64,000 bases of DNA from GCA-003244245 sp050699635 (GCA_050699635.1 JBOHFK010000011.1:1-64000), one strand, 5' to 3'. Counted from the first letter of the stretch, positions 15,780 through 24,110 are shown. Numbers and translations: made by a program. The notes: generated by a model from the sequence alone, not told the origin.

Positions 15780-16063
15780 GCGGTGGCGGGACGACGCAAG
15801 AGCATCGAGTCGCGGAGTTCTTCAGCGTTGACCGTGCGCCCGGCGAGGACGTCTTGCTCTGCCTGACCGATGTCCTCGACCGCCAGCGGGTCGGACAGGA
15901 TGGCAATCGACTCCCGCAGCGCAGCCATCTCGGCACGGGAGACGAGTATCGAGGCGGGCTCACCGTTGCGAGTGATCTCTATGTGGTCCTGTGTGCTAGC
16001 CACCGCGGCGACCAGCTCGGAGAGCCGCGCTTTCGCGTCGGTGACGGTAATTGTCTCTGACAT
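15776..16063 (-). CDS. Phd/YefM-family antitoxin, toxin partner inactivated
   Basis: 95 aa. MSETITVTDAKARLSELVAA followed by DHIEITRNGEPASILVSRAE is the Phd/YefM DNA-binding fold that autoregulates type II toxin-antitoxin operons. The C-terminal toxin-wrapping part (AEELRDSMLLRRP) is present. The reading frame is intact although the overlapping toxin gene downstream is broken, so it is an orphan antitoxin. Confidence 0.88.
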   Translation of the reverse strand: MSETITVTDAKARLSELVAAVASTQDHIEITRNGEPASILVSRAEMAALRESIAILSDPLAVEDIGQAEQDVLAGRTVNAEELRDSMLLRRPATA

Positions 16064-16114
16064 GGTTCGTATTCTCGTCCGATCGATCCCTCGTGCGAGA
16101 GGCGCCGATGCTGG

Positions 16115-16498
16115 TCATCCGTTGATGACGGCCTCGACTTCGATCTCGATCTTCCAGCGGGGGTCGAGCAATCCGGCGACGATCACCATGGTGGCCGCCG
16201 GGCGGATCTCGGCGAACAGCTGCCCGTGCACGGCACCGACCGCCGCGGCGTCGGCGGGGTCGACTAGGAACATCCGGCTGCGCACGACGTCAGCGAGGCA
16301 GGCGCCAGTTTCGGCCAGCGCCGCAGCGATGATCTCGAAACACCGCTGCGCCTGCACGCCGACGTCCTCGACGCAGGAGCCGTCGGGCCATACCGGTGCG
16401 GTACCCGATACGACGACCCGCTCGCCCACCCGGACGGCCCGCGAGAACCCGATGCTGTTCTCAAACGGCGATCCCGACGACACCAGCTGCCGCGACAT
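16115..16498 (-). CDS. RidA/YjgF-family protein
   Basis: 127 aa. Rid proteins hydrolyse reactive imine/enamine intermediates. The sequence shows SPFENSIGFSRAVRVGERVV, TAPVWPDG, then DVVRSRMFLVDPADAAAVGA and the ending WKIEIEVEAVI. The canonical RidA arginine is present in VRSRMFL; other subfamilies (Rid4-7) differ here, so the exact group is uncertain. Monocistronic, between the antitoxin and the ABC permease. Confidence 0.85.
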   Translation of the reverse strand: MSRQLVSSGSPFENSIGFSRAVRVGERVVVSGTAPVWPDGSCVEDVGVQAQRCFEIIAAALAETGACLADVVRSRMFLVDPADAAAVGAVHGQLFAEIRPAATMVIVAGLLDPRWKIEIEVEAVING

Positions 16499-16600
16499 CA
16501 GCCCTCCTCCGCCCAGCCGGCATGACGGCAGAGCCCACGGGTGAGCCCACCCAAGATCGAATCAGGTCAATGAAAGCCGCTCGCGGGCTCCACAGTCTCA

Positions 16601-17437
16601 CTAATCCATGGCGCGGCGACGGAAGCCGATCATGCCTAGGGTGCCGAAGATTGCCAGTGATGCGCCCAGCGCGAGCAGGCAGATCCACCCCGGGATGTGC
16701 GGGATTTCCGGCACCAGCGCGGCCCGCATGCCCTCGCTGACGTAGGTGATGGGGTTGGCGGCGGTCACCACCTGGAACCATCGCAGGTGCGCAAGCGACG
16801 GCCACGGATACTGGGTGGCGCCGGTGAACAGCAGCGGGGTGAAGATCAGCGCGAACGCAATATTAATCTTGGTTACCGGCACGAACGTGCCGACCGTCAT
16901 GCCGATGCACGCACCGACCAGACTGCCGAGCACCGCCACGCCGACCAGCAGCCCCAGCCCGTCTGCCCGGTACGGGACCGAGCCGAGCACGCCGATGCCG
17001 AGAGGAAACATCACCGCCGAGGCGGCCAACGCCCGCAGCATGGCGAAGAGCACCTTCTCGGCCGCCACCGCCCACAGCGGCAACGGGGCCAGCAACCGGT
17101 CCTCGATCTCCTTGGTCCAGCCGAACTCCACCACCAGCGGGAACGCCATCGCCTGCATCGCGGTCACGGTCGCCGTCAAAGCGACCAGGCCGGGGAACAG
17201 CAGGCTGGCGTAGTTGTTGCTGGTGTACCCGAGGCTGGTGAGCAGCTTGCCGAACACGAACAGGAAGAACACCGGCTGCAGCAGCACCTGGGCCCCAAAC
17301 GCCACCAGGTCTTTGCCGGTGACCACGATGTCCCGGCGCAGCACCGAGCCGAACGACCGCAGCTGCAACGCCCACGACGGTCCCCGCACCACCTCCACGG
17401 CACGCTCGGTGCGTTCGGGAGCGGTTGTGGTCGTCAC
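16601..17437 (-). CDS. ABC-2 type exporter permease (DrrB-like)
   Basis: 278 aa with six predicted membrane segments (DLVAFGAQVLLQPVFFLFVF, LFPGLVALTATVTAMQAMAF, MLRALAASAVMFPLGIGVLG, LLVGVAVLGSLVGACIGMTV, INIAFALIFTPLLFTGATQY, WICLLALGASLAIFGTLGM). The ABC-2 signature around AANPITYVSEGMRA is present. The GTG at 17437 overlaps the ATPase stop by GTGA, so the two are coupled. Pairs of this kind export drugs, lipids or polysaccharides; substrate unknown. Confidence 0.88.
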   Translation of the reverse strand: MTTTTAPERTERAVEVVRGPSWALQLRSFGSVLRRDIVVTGKDLVAFGAQVLLQPVFFLFVFGKLLTSLGYTSNNYASLLFPGLVALTATVTAMQAMAFPLVVEFGWTKEIEDRLLAPLPLWAVAAEKVLFAMLRALAASAVMFPLGIGVLGSVPYRADGLGLLVGVAVLGSLVGACIGMTVGTFVPVTKINIAFALIFTPLLFTGATQYPWPSLAHLRWFQVVTAANPITYVSEGMRAALVPEIPHIPGWICLLALGASLAIFGTLGMIGFRRRAMD

Positions 17438-18414
17438 CGCAGTGTCCTCCCGGTCAGGTCGATGAACACGTCCTCCAGGCTGGACTGAAGGACCTCGACT
17501 CCAATCAGCTGGCCCCCGACCTCTGCTACTGTGGTGGCAACCGGGGCGACCATGCTCGATGCGTCCCCGCTGAGGTAGAGCGTGACGGTGTGTGCGGCTC
17601 CCTCGGTGCCGGCGTGCTCGCACCGCTGCACCCCCGCCAGGGTACCCAGCCGATCGAGCAGTTTCGCCGTTGCGCCCTCGCCGGGCAGCTCGACCGTGAC
17701 CCGCAGGGTGGCTCCGGTGGCCAGTCCGCGGACCAGGGTGGCTGGGGTGTCCAGCGCGAGCAGCCGGCCGTGGTCGACGATGCCGACCCGGTCGGCCAGC
17801 GCCGACGCCTCGTCCATGTCGTGGGTGGTCAGCAGGATCGTCACGCCGGCGTCACGCAGCTCCCGGATGCGGTCCCAGACGAACAGCCGCGCGGCTGGGT
17901 CCAGGCCAGTGGTGGGCTCGTCCAGGAACAGCACACTCGGGTCGTGCATCAGCGCCCGGGCGATCATCATCCGCTGGTTCTGCCCGCCGGAGAACAACTC
18001 GGGCTTGTCATTGGCCCGGTCGATCAGCGCGAACTGCTCCAGCAGCGCCTCGGCCCGCGGCTTGCGGACTCGCGGCGGCACGCCGTGGTAGGCGGCGTGG
18101 AACAGCAGGTTCTGCCGGACCGACAGCGACCGATCGAGGTTGTTGCGCTGTGGGACCACCCCGAGCAGGCGGCGCACGGTCCGCGGCGCGGTTACCACGT
18201 CCACGCCCGCGATCAGCGCCTGCCCGGCGGTGGGCCGGACCCGGGTGGTCAGCACTCCGATCGTGGTGGACTTGCCGGCCCCGTTGGGCCCGAGCAGCCC
18301 GAAGATCTCCCCGCCGGCCACCGCGAAACTCAGCCGGTCCACCGCGTCGGTCTTCGCCTTCGGGTAGCGCTTAACCAGCTCCCGCACCTCTACCGCGGTC
18401 CCGTCCACTACCAC
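17434..18414 (-). CDS. ABC transporter ATP-binding protein (DrrA-like)
   Basis: 326 aa. Walker A GPNGAGKST (about residues 42-50), Q-loop in GVVPQRNNL, signature FSGGQNQR (first residue Phe where Leu is usual), Walker B VLFLDEPTTGLDP and the switch His in LLTTHDMDEA. The C-terminal extension (VTVELPGEG ... VLQSSLEDVFIDLTGR) is the DrrA-type regulatory domain. Coupled to the permease downstream. XdhC ends 41 nt upstream on the same strand, so they may share a transcript. Confidence 0.92.
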   Translation of the reverse strand: MVVDGTAVEVRELVKRYPKAKTDAVDRLSFAVAGGEIFGLLGPNGAGKSTTIGVLTTRVRPTAGQALIAGVDVVTAPRTVRRLLGVVPQRNNLDRSLSVRQNLLFHAAYHGVPPRVRKPRAEALLEQFALIDRANDKPELFSGGQNQRMMIARALMHDPSVLFLDEPTTGLDPAARLFVWDRIRELRDAGVTILLTTHDMDEASALADRVGIVDHGRLLALDTPATLVRGLATGATLRVTVELPGEGATAKLLDRLGTLAGVQRCEHAGTEGAAHTVTLYLSGDASSMVAPVATTVAEVGGQLIGVEVLQSSLEDVFIDLTGRTLR

Positions 18415-18455
18415 ATCCGTGAGGCTATGTCCTCGACGGCCATGTGGCAGGTCGA

Positions 18456-19619
18456 TTAGGCCTTGACGGGCTCGGGTTCGGCGATGGGGTTGGCCCCGTG
18501 GATAGGGCCCTCGGCGTTGGCTAGGCGGGTCGCGCCGCCGCCAGTGGCACCACCGCCCCAGCGCAGCGAGATCACCTCGGCTGCGATGGACACCGCGGTC
18601 TCCTCGGGGGTGCGGGCACCCAGGTCGAGACCGATCGGCGAGGCGATCTTCTTGAGGTCCTCGTCGGTCACGCCCGCCTCGCGCAGCCGTTCCTCGCGGT
18701 TGCGGTGGGTCTTGCGCGATCCCATCGCGCCGAGATAGGCGAGGTCCAGCTTCAGGGCTTCTACCAGCACCGGCACGTCGAATTTCGGATCATGGGTGAG
18801 CACGGTGATGACGGTCCGCTGGTCGATCCGCCCGGCTTCGGCCTCCTCCTTGAGGTACCGGTGCGGCCAGTTCACCACGACCTCGTGTGCATCGGGGAAG
18901 CGGCTCTTGGTAGCGAACACCGGCCGGGCATCGCACACCGTCGTGTGGTAGCCCAGCAGCACGCCCACCCGGGCCATCGCGGCGGCGAAGTCGATCGCGC
19001 CGAACACCAGCATCCGGGGCGGCGGCTGCATGGAGTTGACGAACACATCCATACCTTCGCCGCGGCGCTCACCGTCGGGCCCGTAGTGCAGGGTGACCAC
19101 TCGACCGGCGGCCAACGCGCCGCGGACGTCGTCGAGGATCGCCTCGTCAGCGTGGGACGAGCCCACCGTGCCGGTGTGCCGGTCGGGCCAGACCACCATG
19201 CGCAGGCCGACGCGTTCAGGGTCGGGATGCGCGACCACGGTGACGACCGCGACCGGCTCCTTTTTGGCTACCGAAGCGGCGACGTCGTCCAGCTCAGGAA
19301 AATGAACCGGGTCGACCTTCTCGACGAACACGTCAATGATTCCGCCGCAGGTGATGCCAACGGTGAACGCATCGTCATCGGAGACGCCGTAGCGCTGCAG
19401 CACGGGGGTTTCCTCGGCGAGCACCTGCTGGCCCAGTTCGAAGACCGCGCCCTCGACGCAGCCACCGGACACGCTGCCCACGGCCCGCTCGTCGGCGGTC
19501 ACCAGCATCGACGCCCCGGCAGGTCGCGGGGCCGAGCGGTAGGTGGACACCACCGTACCCAGCGCGGTGGATTTGCCCTGGCGCCACTCTGCCACCAGTT
19601 CGTCGAGCACCTCACGCAC
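18456..19619 (-). CDS. XdhC/CoxI-family molybdoenzyme maturation protein
   Basis: 387 aa. XdhC proteins bind molybdenum cofactor and insert its sulfurated form into xanthine dehydrogenase-type enzymes. N-terminal XdhC_CoxI domain: TALGTVVSTYRSAPRPAGAS and VGSVSGGCVEGAVFELGQQV. C-terminal Rossmann part: MLVFGAIDFAAAMARVGVLL, then ALKLDLAYLGAMGSRKTHRN. No molybdohydroxylase structural genes are in the window; the MobA-like transferase lies 136 nt upstream and is functionally related. The tail GGGATGGGATRLANAEG is low complexity. Confidence 0.9.
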   Translation of the reverse strand: MREVLDELVAEWRQGKSTALGTVVSTYRSAPRPAGASMLVTADERAVGSVSGGCVEGAVFELGQQVLAEETPVLQRYGVSDDDAFTVGITCGGIIDVFVEKVDPVHFPELDDVAASVAKKEPVAVVTVVAHPDPERVGLRMVVWPDRHTGTVGSSHADEAILDDVRGALAAGRVVTLHYGPDGERRGEGMDVFVNSMQPPPRMLVFGAIDFAAAMARVGVLLGYHTTVCDARPVFATKSRFPDAHEVVVNWPHRYLKEEAEAGRIDQRTVITVLTHDPKFDVPVLVEALKLDLAYLGAMGSRKTHRNREERLREAGVTDEDLKKIASPIGLDLGARTPEETAVSIAAEVISLRWGGGATGGGATRLANAEGPIHGANPIAEPEPVKA

Positions 19620-19755
19620 GGCGTACCCTCCTCGTCGAGTGTGGCCGGGCTATGCCGCCCCTAGTGGAGGGTATTCGAACCGGCCGCCGTCTGGGTTCAC
19701 CCAATAGCCCCGATTGATGAAGACACTACGATCAGGGAAACTGTTCCCGCTGCGC

Positions 19756-20307
19756 TCAAGGCCGGTCCACATCGATGCCGCTGGCCAGGTCGGAGCAGTC
19801 CACCACGATCAGGTCGGACCGCCCGGCCAGCCAATCCCGGGCACCCCGATCGCCCTGCGCCGAGGAGGCGATGCCGGCCCAATGCTGCCGGCCGAGCAGT
19901 ACCGGATGGCCGGGCTGACTCTCGAACCCCGCCCTGGCCACCACCGTCGGACTTGCCGATGCGACCAGCCTCCGGACCACCGCGGCGTCGACGTCGGGCA
20001 GATCGACCAGATGCACCAGCGCGGCCTGCACCTGCGGCGGCGCCATGCGGTTGAGCTCGGATAGGCCGGCCCGCAGCGAGGCACCCATACCCTCCGCCCA
20101 ATCCTCGGCCAGCACCGTGCCCGCGATCTGCGGCACCAGCGGGATCACCTCATCGGCCTGCGCGCCCACGACTACGAGCACCGGCTCGCATCCGCCGTCG
20201 GTCAGCGTGGTCACCGCCCGGCGCAGCCACGCGCCCCCCTCGACCAGGGCCTTGGGCATGCCGTAGCGCCGCCCCGCCCCGGCCGCCAGCAGCAATCCGG
20301 CGATCAT
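19756..20307 (-). CDS. MobA-like NTP transferase (molybdenum cofactor cytidylyltransferase, MocA-type)
   Basis: 183 aa. The N-terminal nucleotide loop LLLAAGAGRRYGMPKALVEG, the LVHLVDLPDVDAAVVRRLV aspartate motif and GHPVLLGRQHW are typical of MocA/YgfJ-type transferases that make the cytosine-dinucleotide cofactor. This agrees with XdhC downstream. Its ATG overlaps the stop of the XRE regulator (ATGA at 20304-20307), an unusual coupling of a regulator to cofactor chemistry. Slightly short at the N-terminal loop (GRRYG). Confidence 0.85.
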   Translation of the reverse strand: MIAGLLLAAGAGRRYGMPKALVEGGAWLRRAVTTLTDGGCEPVLVVVGAQADEVIPLVPQIAGTVLAEDWAEGMGASLRAGLSELNRMAPPQVQAALVHLVDLPDVDAAVVRRLVASASPTVVARAGFESQPGHPVLLGRQHWAGIASSAQGDRGARDWLAGRSDLIVVDCSDLASGIDVDRP

Positions 20308-21179
20308 GACGGCATCCTCTCACGGCTTGCCGGGCCTTCGGTCGAACGACGCTGCCCGACCAGCTCCGCAACCAGCGCGATCGCGTCGTCGCCGCGGGCC
20401 GACACCTCCCAGAACAGCTCGAAGAGCCGGGCGTAGAGCTCGATGTCCTCGGGATCGCGCAGGCTCAACTCGGCAGTCACGGTCTCCACGAGCACCAGCC
20501 GGTCGTCGTGGATCCAGAAGCTGTGACCCGGCGATTTGGGGAGTCGGGCGGTAAACGGCAGCACCGCTAGTTCGACGTTGCCCAGTCCGGAGAGCACCAC
20601 CAGCCGGTCGAGCTGGGCGCGCAAGGTGGCCGGCGGGCAGACCAGGTATCGCAGCGCCGCCTCCGTGACGAGGAAGCGGAAATGCTTATCCTGGTCGTAG
20701 AGGAACTCTTGACGCTTCATCCGAGCCTGTACGGCCGCGTTGATGTCCGGGGCGCCGCCACGCAACGCGGCGATGTTGGTCAACACGTGCCGGGCGTAGT
20801 CGGGGGTCTGCAGCAAGCCCGGCACCATCGCCGGCTCGTAGGCCCGCAGCCTGGTGGTGGCGGCCTGGAGAGGGATGCTGGCCCGCTGCCGCCCGGCAAA
20901 CCCGGTCCGGAACTGCCGCCGCCAGGTGGCGTACTCCACCCGCAGGCTGCGCAGGTCAGCGAGCAGGTCATCCTGGACCTCCGGGCCGGCGCCGCACGCC
21001 ATCACCCAGGCCGCGAGGTCGTCGGCGGACGCGGTCTGGCGGCCGTGCTCCAGCCGGGACACCTTGGAGGCAGCCCAGCCGAGCCGGTCGGCGAGTTCCT
21101 TGCCGGTGAGCCCGGCATCCAGCCGCAATGCGCGCAGCCGGTTCCCGAAGCCCTCGCGGCCGCGGTGCGATTCGGTCAC
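20304..21179 (-). CDS. XRE-family regulator with DUF5753 domain (second locus)
   Basis: 291 aa from GTG 21179, which overlaps the DUF6879 stop by GTGA; the longer upstream frame is a shadow. HTH region: RLRALRLDAGLTGKELADRL then GWAASKVSRLEHGRQ. DUF5753: EPAMVPGLLQTPDYARHVLT, FLVTEAALRYLVCPP, NVELAVLPFTARLPKSPGHS, and a C-terminal ALVAELVGQRR helix. Paralogous in layout to 12165-13007 but diverged in sequence. Coupled at its 3' end to the MobA-like gene. Confidence 0.9.
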   Translation of the reverse strand: MTESHRGREGFGNRLRALRLDAGLTGKELADRLGWAASKVSRLEHGRQTASADDLAAWVMACGAGPEVQDDLLADLRSLRVEYATWRRQFRTGFAGRQRASIPLQAATTRLRAYEPAMVPGLLQTPDYARHVLTNIAALRGGAPDINAAVQARMKRQEFLYDQDKHFRFLVTEAALRYLVCPPATLRAQLDRLVVLSGLGNVELAVLPFTARLPKSPGHSFWIHDDRLVLVETVTAELSLRDPEDIELYARLFELFWEVSARGDDAIALVAELVGQRRSTEGPASRERMPS

Positions 21180-21742
21180 GCTGCTCCTGGCGGCGGGTCC
21201 TCTCGGGTCGGGTCCTGAGCAAGATACTCGGCGTAGGGCGTGGCGTGCTGCATCGCCAGATCGATCCACGCCTCGTGCCGGGCGATCAGTTCCGGATCGG
21301 TCACCACCTCGTGCGGCAGCGGCCGGTCGTCGCCGGTGAACCGCATCAGCACCAGGATCTCGGTGTCGAACACCCAGAAGTCGTGATCGGGCAGGTCCAG
21401 CTCATGGGCACGGGCCCGCGGCAGGTAGCGAATGTCTTCCCCGGCCTCTGCATTGCCGCGGTTCCCGCGTACCTCATAGCGCAGGTATGGGGTCAGCGAT
21501 CCAGGCACCACCCGGACCCGCTCCATCCGGGCGCCACGCTCGATGCCAGCTCTCACAGTGCCGATCCAGGAGCGTTTCATCACTTCGTACTCGGGATCAC
21601 GTGGTTGCCCCGCCAGGAAGCGAGCGATCCACTTACGCTCCGATGGGACGTCGTAGCTCTCCCGGTTCTCTAGCCGCCGGGCGGACCGCCGATACTGCTT
21701 GAAGAGTTCGTAGAACTCCTGAAGCGACAGCACCGAGCCCAT
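21176..21742 (-). CDS. DUF6879-family protein (second locus)
   Basis: 188 aa from ATG 21742: MGSVLSLQEFYELFKQYRRS then ARRLENRESYDV, TPYLRYEVRGNRGNAEAGED, HDFWVFDTEILVLMRF and a YAEYLAQDPT tail. This start is fixed by TGATG overlap with the small upstream frame ending at 21742. It lacks the N-terminal Cys-pair extension found in the 13011-13745 paralogue. Operon partner of the XRE regulator. Confidence 0.82.
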   Translation of the reverse strand: MGSVLSLQEFYELFKQYRRSARRLENRESYDVPSERKWIARFLAGQPRDPEYEVMKRSWIGTVRAGIERGARMERVRVVPGSLTPYLRYEVRGNRGNAEAGEDIRYLPRARAHELDLPDHDFWVFDTEILVLMRFTGDDRPLPHEVVTDPELIARHEAWIDLAMQHATPYAEYLAQDPTREDPPPGAA

Positions 21743-21858
21743 CAGGGCTGGCGCGGCAAGAAATGGAACAGCTCCGGAGGAACCTCCACGACGCCCTCGT
21801 GCGACGGGATCCTCATCTCGGCCAGCGCCTCGGCGTCGTCGACCCGAGAACTTGATCA
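21742..21858 (-). pseudogene. 3' remnant of a small gene coupled to DUF6879
   Basis: After a stop at about 21858 the minus strand reads open: DDAEALAEMRIPSHEGVVEV PPELFHFLPRQP, then TGA overlapping the DUF6879 ATG as TGATG. The only ATG inside (21816) would give 24 residues. It looks like the tail of a separate protein equivalent to the extra N-terminal domain of the first-locus DUF6879; its own 5' part is lost. It could also be a short leader peptide. Confidence 0.5.
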
Positions 21859-21966
21859 AACGCAAGCAACCAGGCGAGTGAAATTAGCAATATCGCGCAA
21901 TTACTTGCATTTGGATCATCGAGAGGGTCTGCTTGGGACAATTCGCACACGAGGGAGCCACCACAA

Positions 21967-22263
21967 GTGCAGAAGTCCGTCATCGGGACTACCCGCCCCG
22001 ACGCAGCAACCCCAGCGCAACGACCTGGACCCGACGCCGCGGGTTTCCAGGTGCCCGACGATCCACCGTTGACCAGCGCTGACGCCGCCAGGGCGCTGCA
22101 TGACTTGTTCCTAGCCAACACCGACCATGGTGCCAACACCGCCAACGACGAACTCGTCGCAGAACTGGTGCGGCGAATACGCGCTCTACAGGGCTCCAGT
22201 GACAGTGGTCGCAGCCCACAAGCCACTGAGCCGTTTGGCTGGCTCGAAGCAGGCGGGCGATGA
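21967..22263 (+). CDS. Hypothetical protein upstream of small Cys protein
   Basis: 98 aa. A Pro/Ala-rich start is followed by a helical part: LTSADAARALHDLFLANTDH and NDELVAELVRRIRALQGSSD. No family recognised. Divergent from the XRE/DUF6879 operon and coupled by ATGA (22260-22263) to the next gene. Its position matches that of the RiPP-type operon at the first locus, but the protein itself is not similar. Confidence 0.55.
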   Translation: MQKSVIGTTRPDAATPAQRPGPDAAGFQVPDDPPLTSADAARALHDLFLANTDHGANTANDELVAELVRRIRALQGSSDSGRSPQATEPFGWLEAGGR

Positions 22264-22577
22264 TCGCCGTGACCCATCGGCGGGACACGATCCCGATCAC
22301 CTGCTGCGTCGACGGCCAGTCCCACGACATTCCCGACGGCAACGTGACCGCTGGCCACGACGGCCACTACCAGGCGCTATGTGGACATCTTGTCTTGGCT
22401 GCAGCGCTGGCCGCACCGGTGGGTCGGCCGTGCGCGAGCTGCAACGCCATGGTTGCGGCGCATCGGGCGGCACCGAATTCGAGTACAGGTCGTCACTCCC
22501 GTCATCGCCAGCCCGGGTTGCTGTCGCGGTTGCTGCACGGCTACATGACACCGTGCATTTCCAGGTCAGCAACTTAG
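22260..22577 (+). CDS. Small cysteine-rich protein, relative of 13964-14272 product
   Basis: 105 aa. CCVDGQSHDIPDG, then GHYQALCGHLVLAAALAAPV and GRPCASCNAMVAAHR share the spacing H...(L)CG...LxAPxGxxCxxC with the first-locus protein. The C-terminal 30 residues are basic and unremarkable. Start overlaps the previous gene by ATGA; a hairpin terminator follows the stop. Function unknown, probably metal binding. Confidence 0.7.
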   Translation: MIAVTHRRDTIPITCCVDGQSHDIPDGNVTAGHDGHYQALCGHLVLAAALAAPVGRPCASCNAMVAAHRAAPNSSTGRHSRHRQPGLLSRLLHGYMTPCISRSAT

Positions 22578-22604
22578 AGCCCTCCTTGGGGCTCGCCGTG
22601 GCTT

Positions 22605-22627
22605 GCGAAGATTCCGTGAATCTTCGC
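22605..22627. terminator. Bidirectional hairpin between convergent genes
   Basis: gcgaagattc (22605-22614) pairs perfectly with gaatcttcgc (22618-22627) around a 3-nt loop, midway between the convergent stops at 22577 and 22629. A weaker 6-bp stem (22577-22582 with 22589-22594) precedes it. No long U-tract, as usual in high-GC actinobacteria. Confidence 0.65.
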
Positions 22628-22628
22628 G

Positions 22629-23219
22629 TCAGGAGCCCAGCTTTTTCTGCTGCGGATAAACCGTTTCGCCGCGGGCGAGCATGGCGACGAACTGCTCGAT
22701 GCGACGGGCCCGGGTGTCGGGGCGCTTGGCACTGTCGATCCGGTGGAGGATCGCGTAGCGGTTCTGGCTGGTCAGGAGGTCGAACATCGCCTGTGCGCGG
22801 GGTTGGGTGGCCAACGCGACGGCCAGGTCCGGCGGCACCTGGATGCTGGCCGGGCCGGCGTAGGCCGCGTCCCATCGGCCGTCGGCCTTGGCGCGCTCGA
22901 CCTCGGCCAGACCGGCCGGGTGCATCCGGCCCTCGGTGACCAGGCGCGCGACGATGCCGACATTGCGCGCCGACCAGGGGCTGCGGGCGCGTCGCGGGGT
23001 GAAGCGTTGGCGATAGGTGGTCTCGTCCCGGCGCTGTACCTGGCCGTCGATCCAGCCGTGGCACAGCTCCTCATCAAGGGCCTGGTCGTAGCTGAGGCGG
23101 GTCGGTTCGGTGGTGCCTTTTTTGGCCAGCACCAGCCACACCCCGGGCTGGCTGCCGTGGTGCTCAGTGAGCCAAGCCCGCCAGGCGGCGGCCTCGGCGA
23201 GGGTCAATTCCTCGGTCAC
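22629..23219 (-). CDS. YdeI/OmpD-associated family protein
   Basis: 196 aa. Hallmarks: GVWLVLAKKG, LSYDQALDEELCHGWIDGQV, YRQRFTPRRARSPWSARNVG and a C-terminal SAKRPDTRARRIEQFVAMLA. The family is cytoplasmic and linked to stress or peptide resistance in some bacteria, with no clear enzymology. Stops 9 bp before the MOSC gene start region ends; same strand, possibly co-transcribed with the MOSC gene. Confidence 0.85.
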   Translation of the reverse strand: MTEELTLAEAAAWRAWLTEHHGSQPGVWLVLAKKGTTEPTRLSYDQALDEELCHGWIDGQVQRRDETTYRQRFTPRRARSPWSARNVGIVARLVTEGRMHPAGLAEVERAKADGRWDAAYAGPASIQVPPDLAVALATQPRAQAMFDLLTSQNRYAILHRIDSAKRPDTRARRIEQFVAMLARGETVYPQQKKLGS

Positions 23220-23228
23220 TGCTCGCCC

Positions 23229-24110
23229 CTACCGCAACGGCTCGGTGGTATCGACCTGCACGAGGATCTCCACCTGGTCGCCCACGCGCAAGGTCACGCC
23301 CGGCGAATCGGGAATGAGGTTGATCGCAAACCAGGTCTTGCCGTCCCATCGCCGGTGGCGGGCGAGCGTCGTGAGCGGTTCCTTCCCCTTTGCCGCGGTG
23401 GACGGGTCGATCGTGCTGAGCACACACCGATTGCAGGCTTTGACGGCCCGGAAACGCGCGGCGCCGATGCGCAGCACCCGCCAGCCATCCTCGGCCCAGG
23501 CCGCTGAACCCGCGACGACCAGGTTGGGACGGAACTGCACCATCGAGATCGGCCCCTCCTCCGGGCGCGGTCCCTCGTTGATGAGATCGTTGAGCGCGAG
23601 CAGGGATTCCTCGGTGGCCAGCAGGAGCGGGTAGCCATCAGCGAACGACACTCGATCCGAGGCACGGCTGTACCGGGGGTTCGGCCAGCGCCCGGTGGGG
23701 TCGTCGAGGTAGACCAACCGGACCGGCTCACCGACCACTTTACTGAACCACGAGCTGGCCTCCTGCGCCGCGGGGGCAGCGGCCACCACGCTGGAGACGA
23801 CCCACACATCGCAGGGCTCGGCACCATTGGGAGTGGCTACCAGCAGCGGGTCCACGTCCGGCGCCCGTACCAGCAGCCCGGCCGGGTGGGGTTCCGGAGT
23901 GACCAGCACCAGCTGCGGGTACTTCCGCGCGGTCACCGCCTCGCCCTGCTGGTCGACCAGCATCCACCGCCGATCACCAGCCAGGCCCCATCGCTCAACC
24001 AGCGCCTCGCGAACCGGCTGGCCACGGCACGACTTGATCGGATACCGGTTGATCCCCGTCAACGTGAGCGCCACGGATGCAGGCTCCCCCGTCACGCGGA
24101 TCAGAGGCAA
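23229..24110 (-). CDS. MOSC domain protein with N-terminal beta-barrel
   Basis: 293 aa. The N-terminal MOSC_N barrel begins LTLTGINRYPIKSCRGQPVR and GLAGDRRWMLVDQQGEAVTA. The MOSC domain has FRPNLVVAGSAAWAEDGWRV and the conserved cysteine in VKACNRCVLSTIDPST. Such proteins carry sulfur for molybdenum cofactor-dependent reductions (mARC/YcbX type), which fits the XdhC and MobA-like genes nearby. The first codons (MPLIRVTGEP) may be slightly upstream of the true start. Confidence 0.9.
   Translation of the reverse strand: MPLIRVTGEPASVALTLTGINRYPIKSCRGQPVREALVERWGLAGDRRWMLVDQQGEAVTARKYPQLVLVTPEPHPAGLLVRAPDVDPLLVATPNGAEPCDVWVVSSVVAAAPAAQEASSWFSKVVGEPVRLVYLDDPTGRWPNPRYSRASDRVSFADGYPLLLATEESLLALNDLINEGPRPEEGPISMVQFRPNLVVAGSAAWAEDGWRVLRIGAARFRAVKACNRCVLSTIDPSTAAKGKEPLTTLARHRRWDGKTWFAINLIPDSPGVTLRVGDQVEILVQVDTTEPLR

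Noticed and set aside
17425..18459. 344-codon plus-strand frame opposite the ABC ATPase
   Set aside because: Antisense shadow; the ATPase frame has every expected motif.
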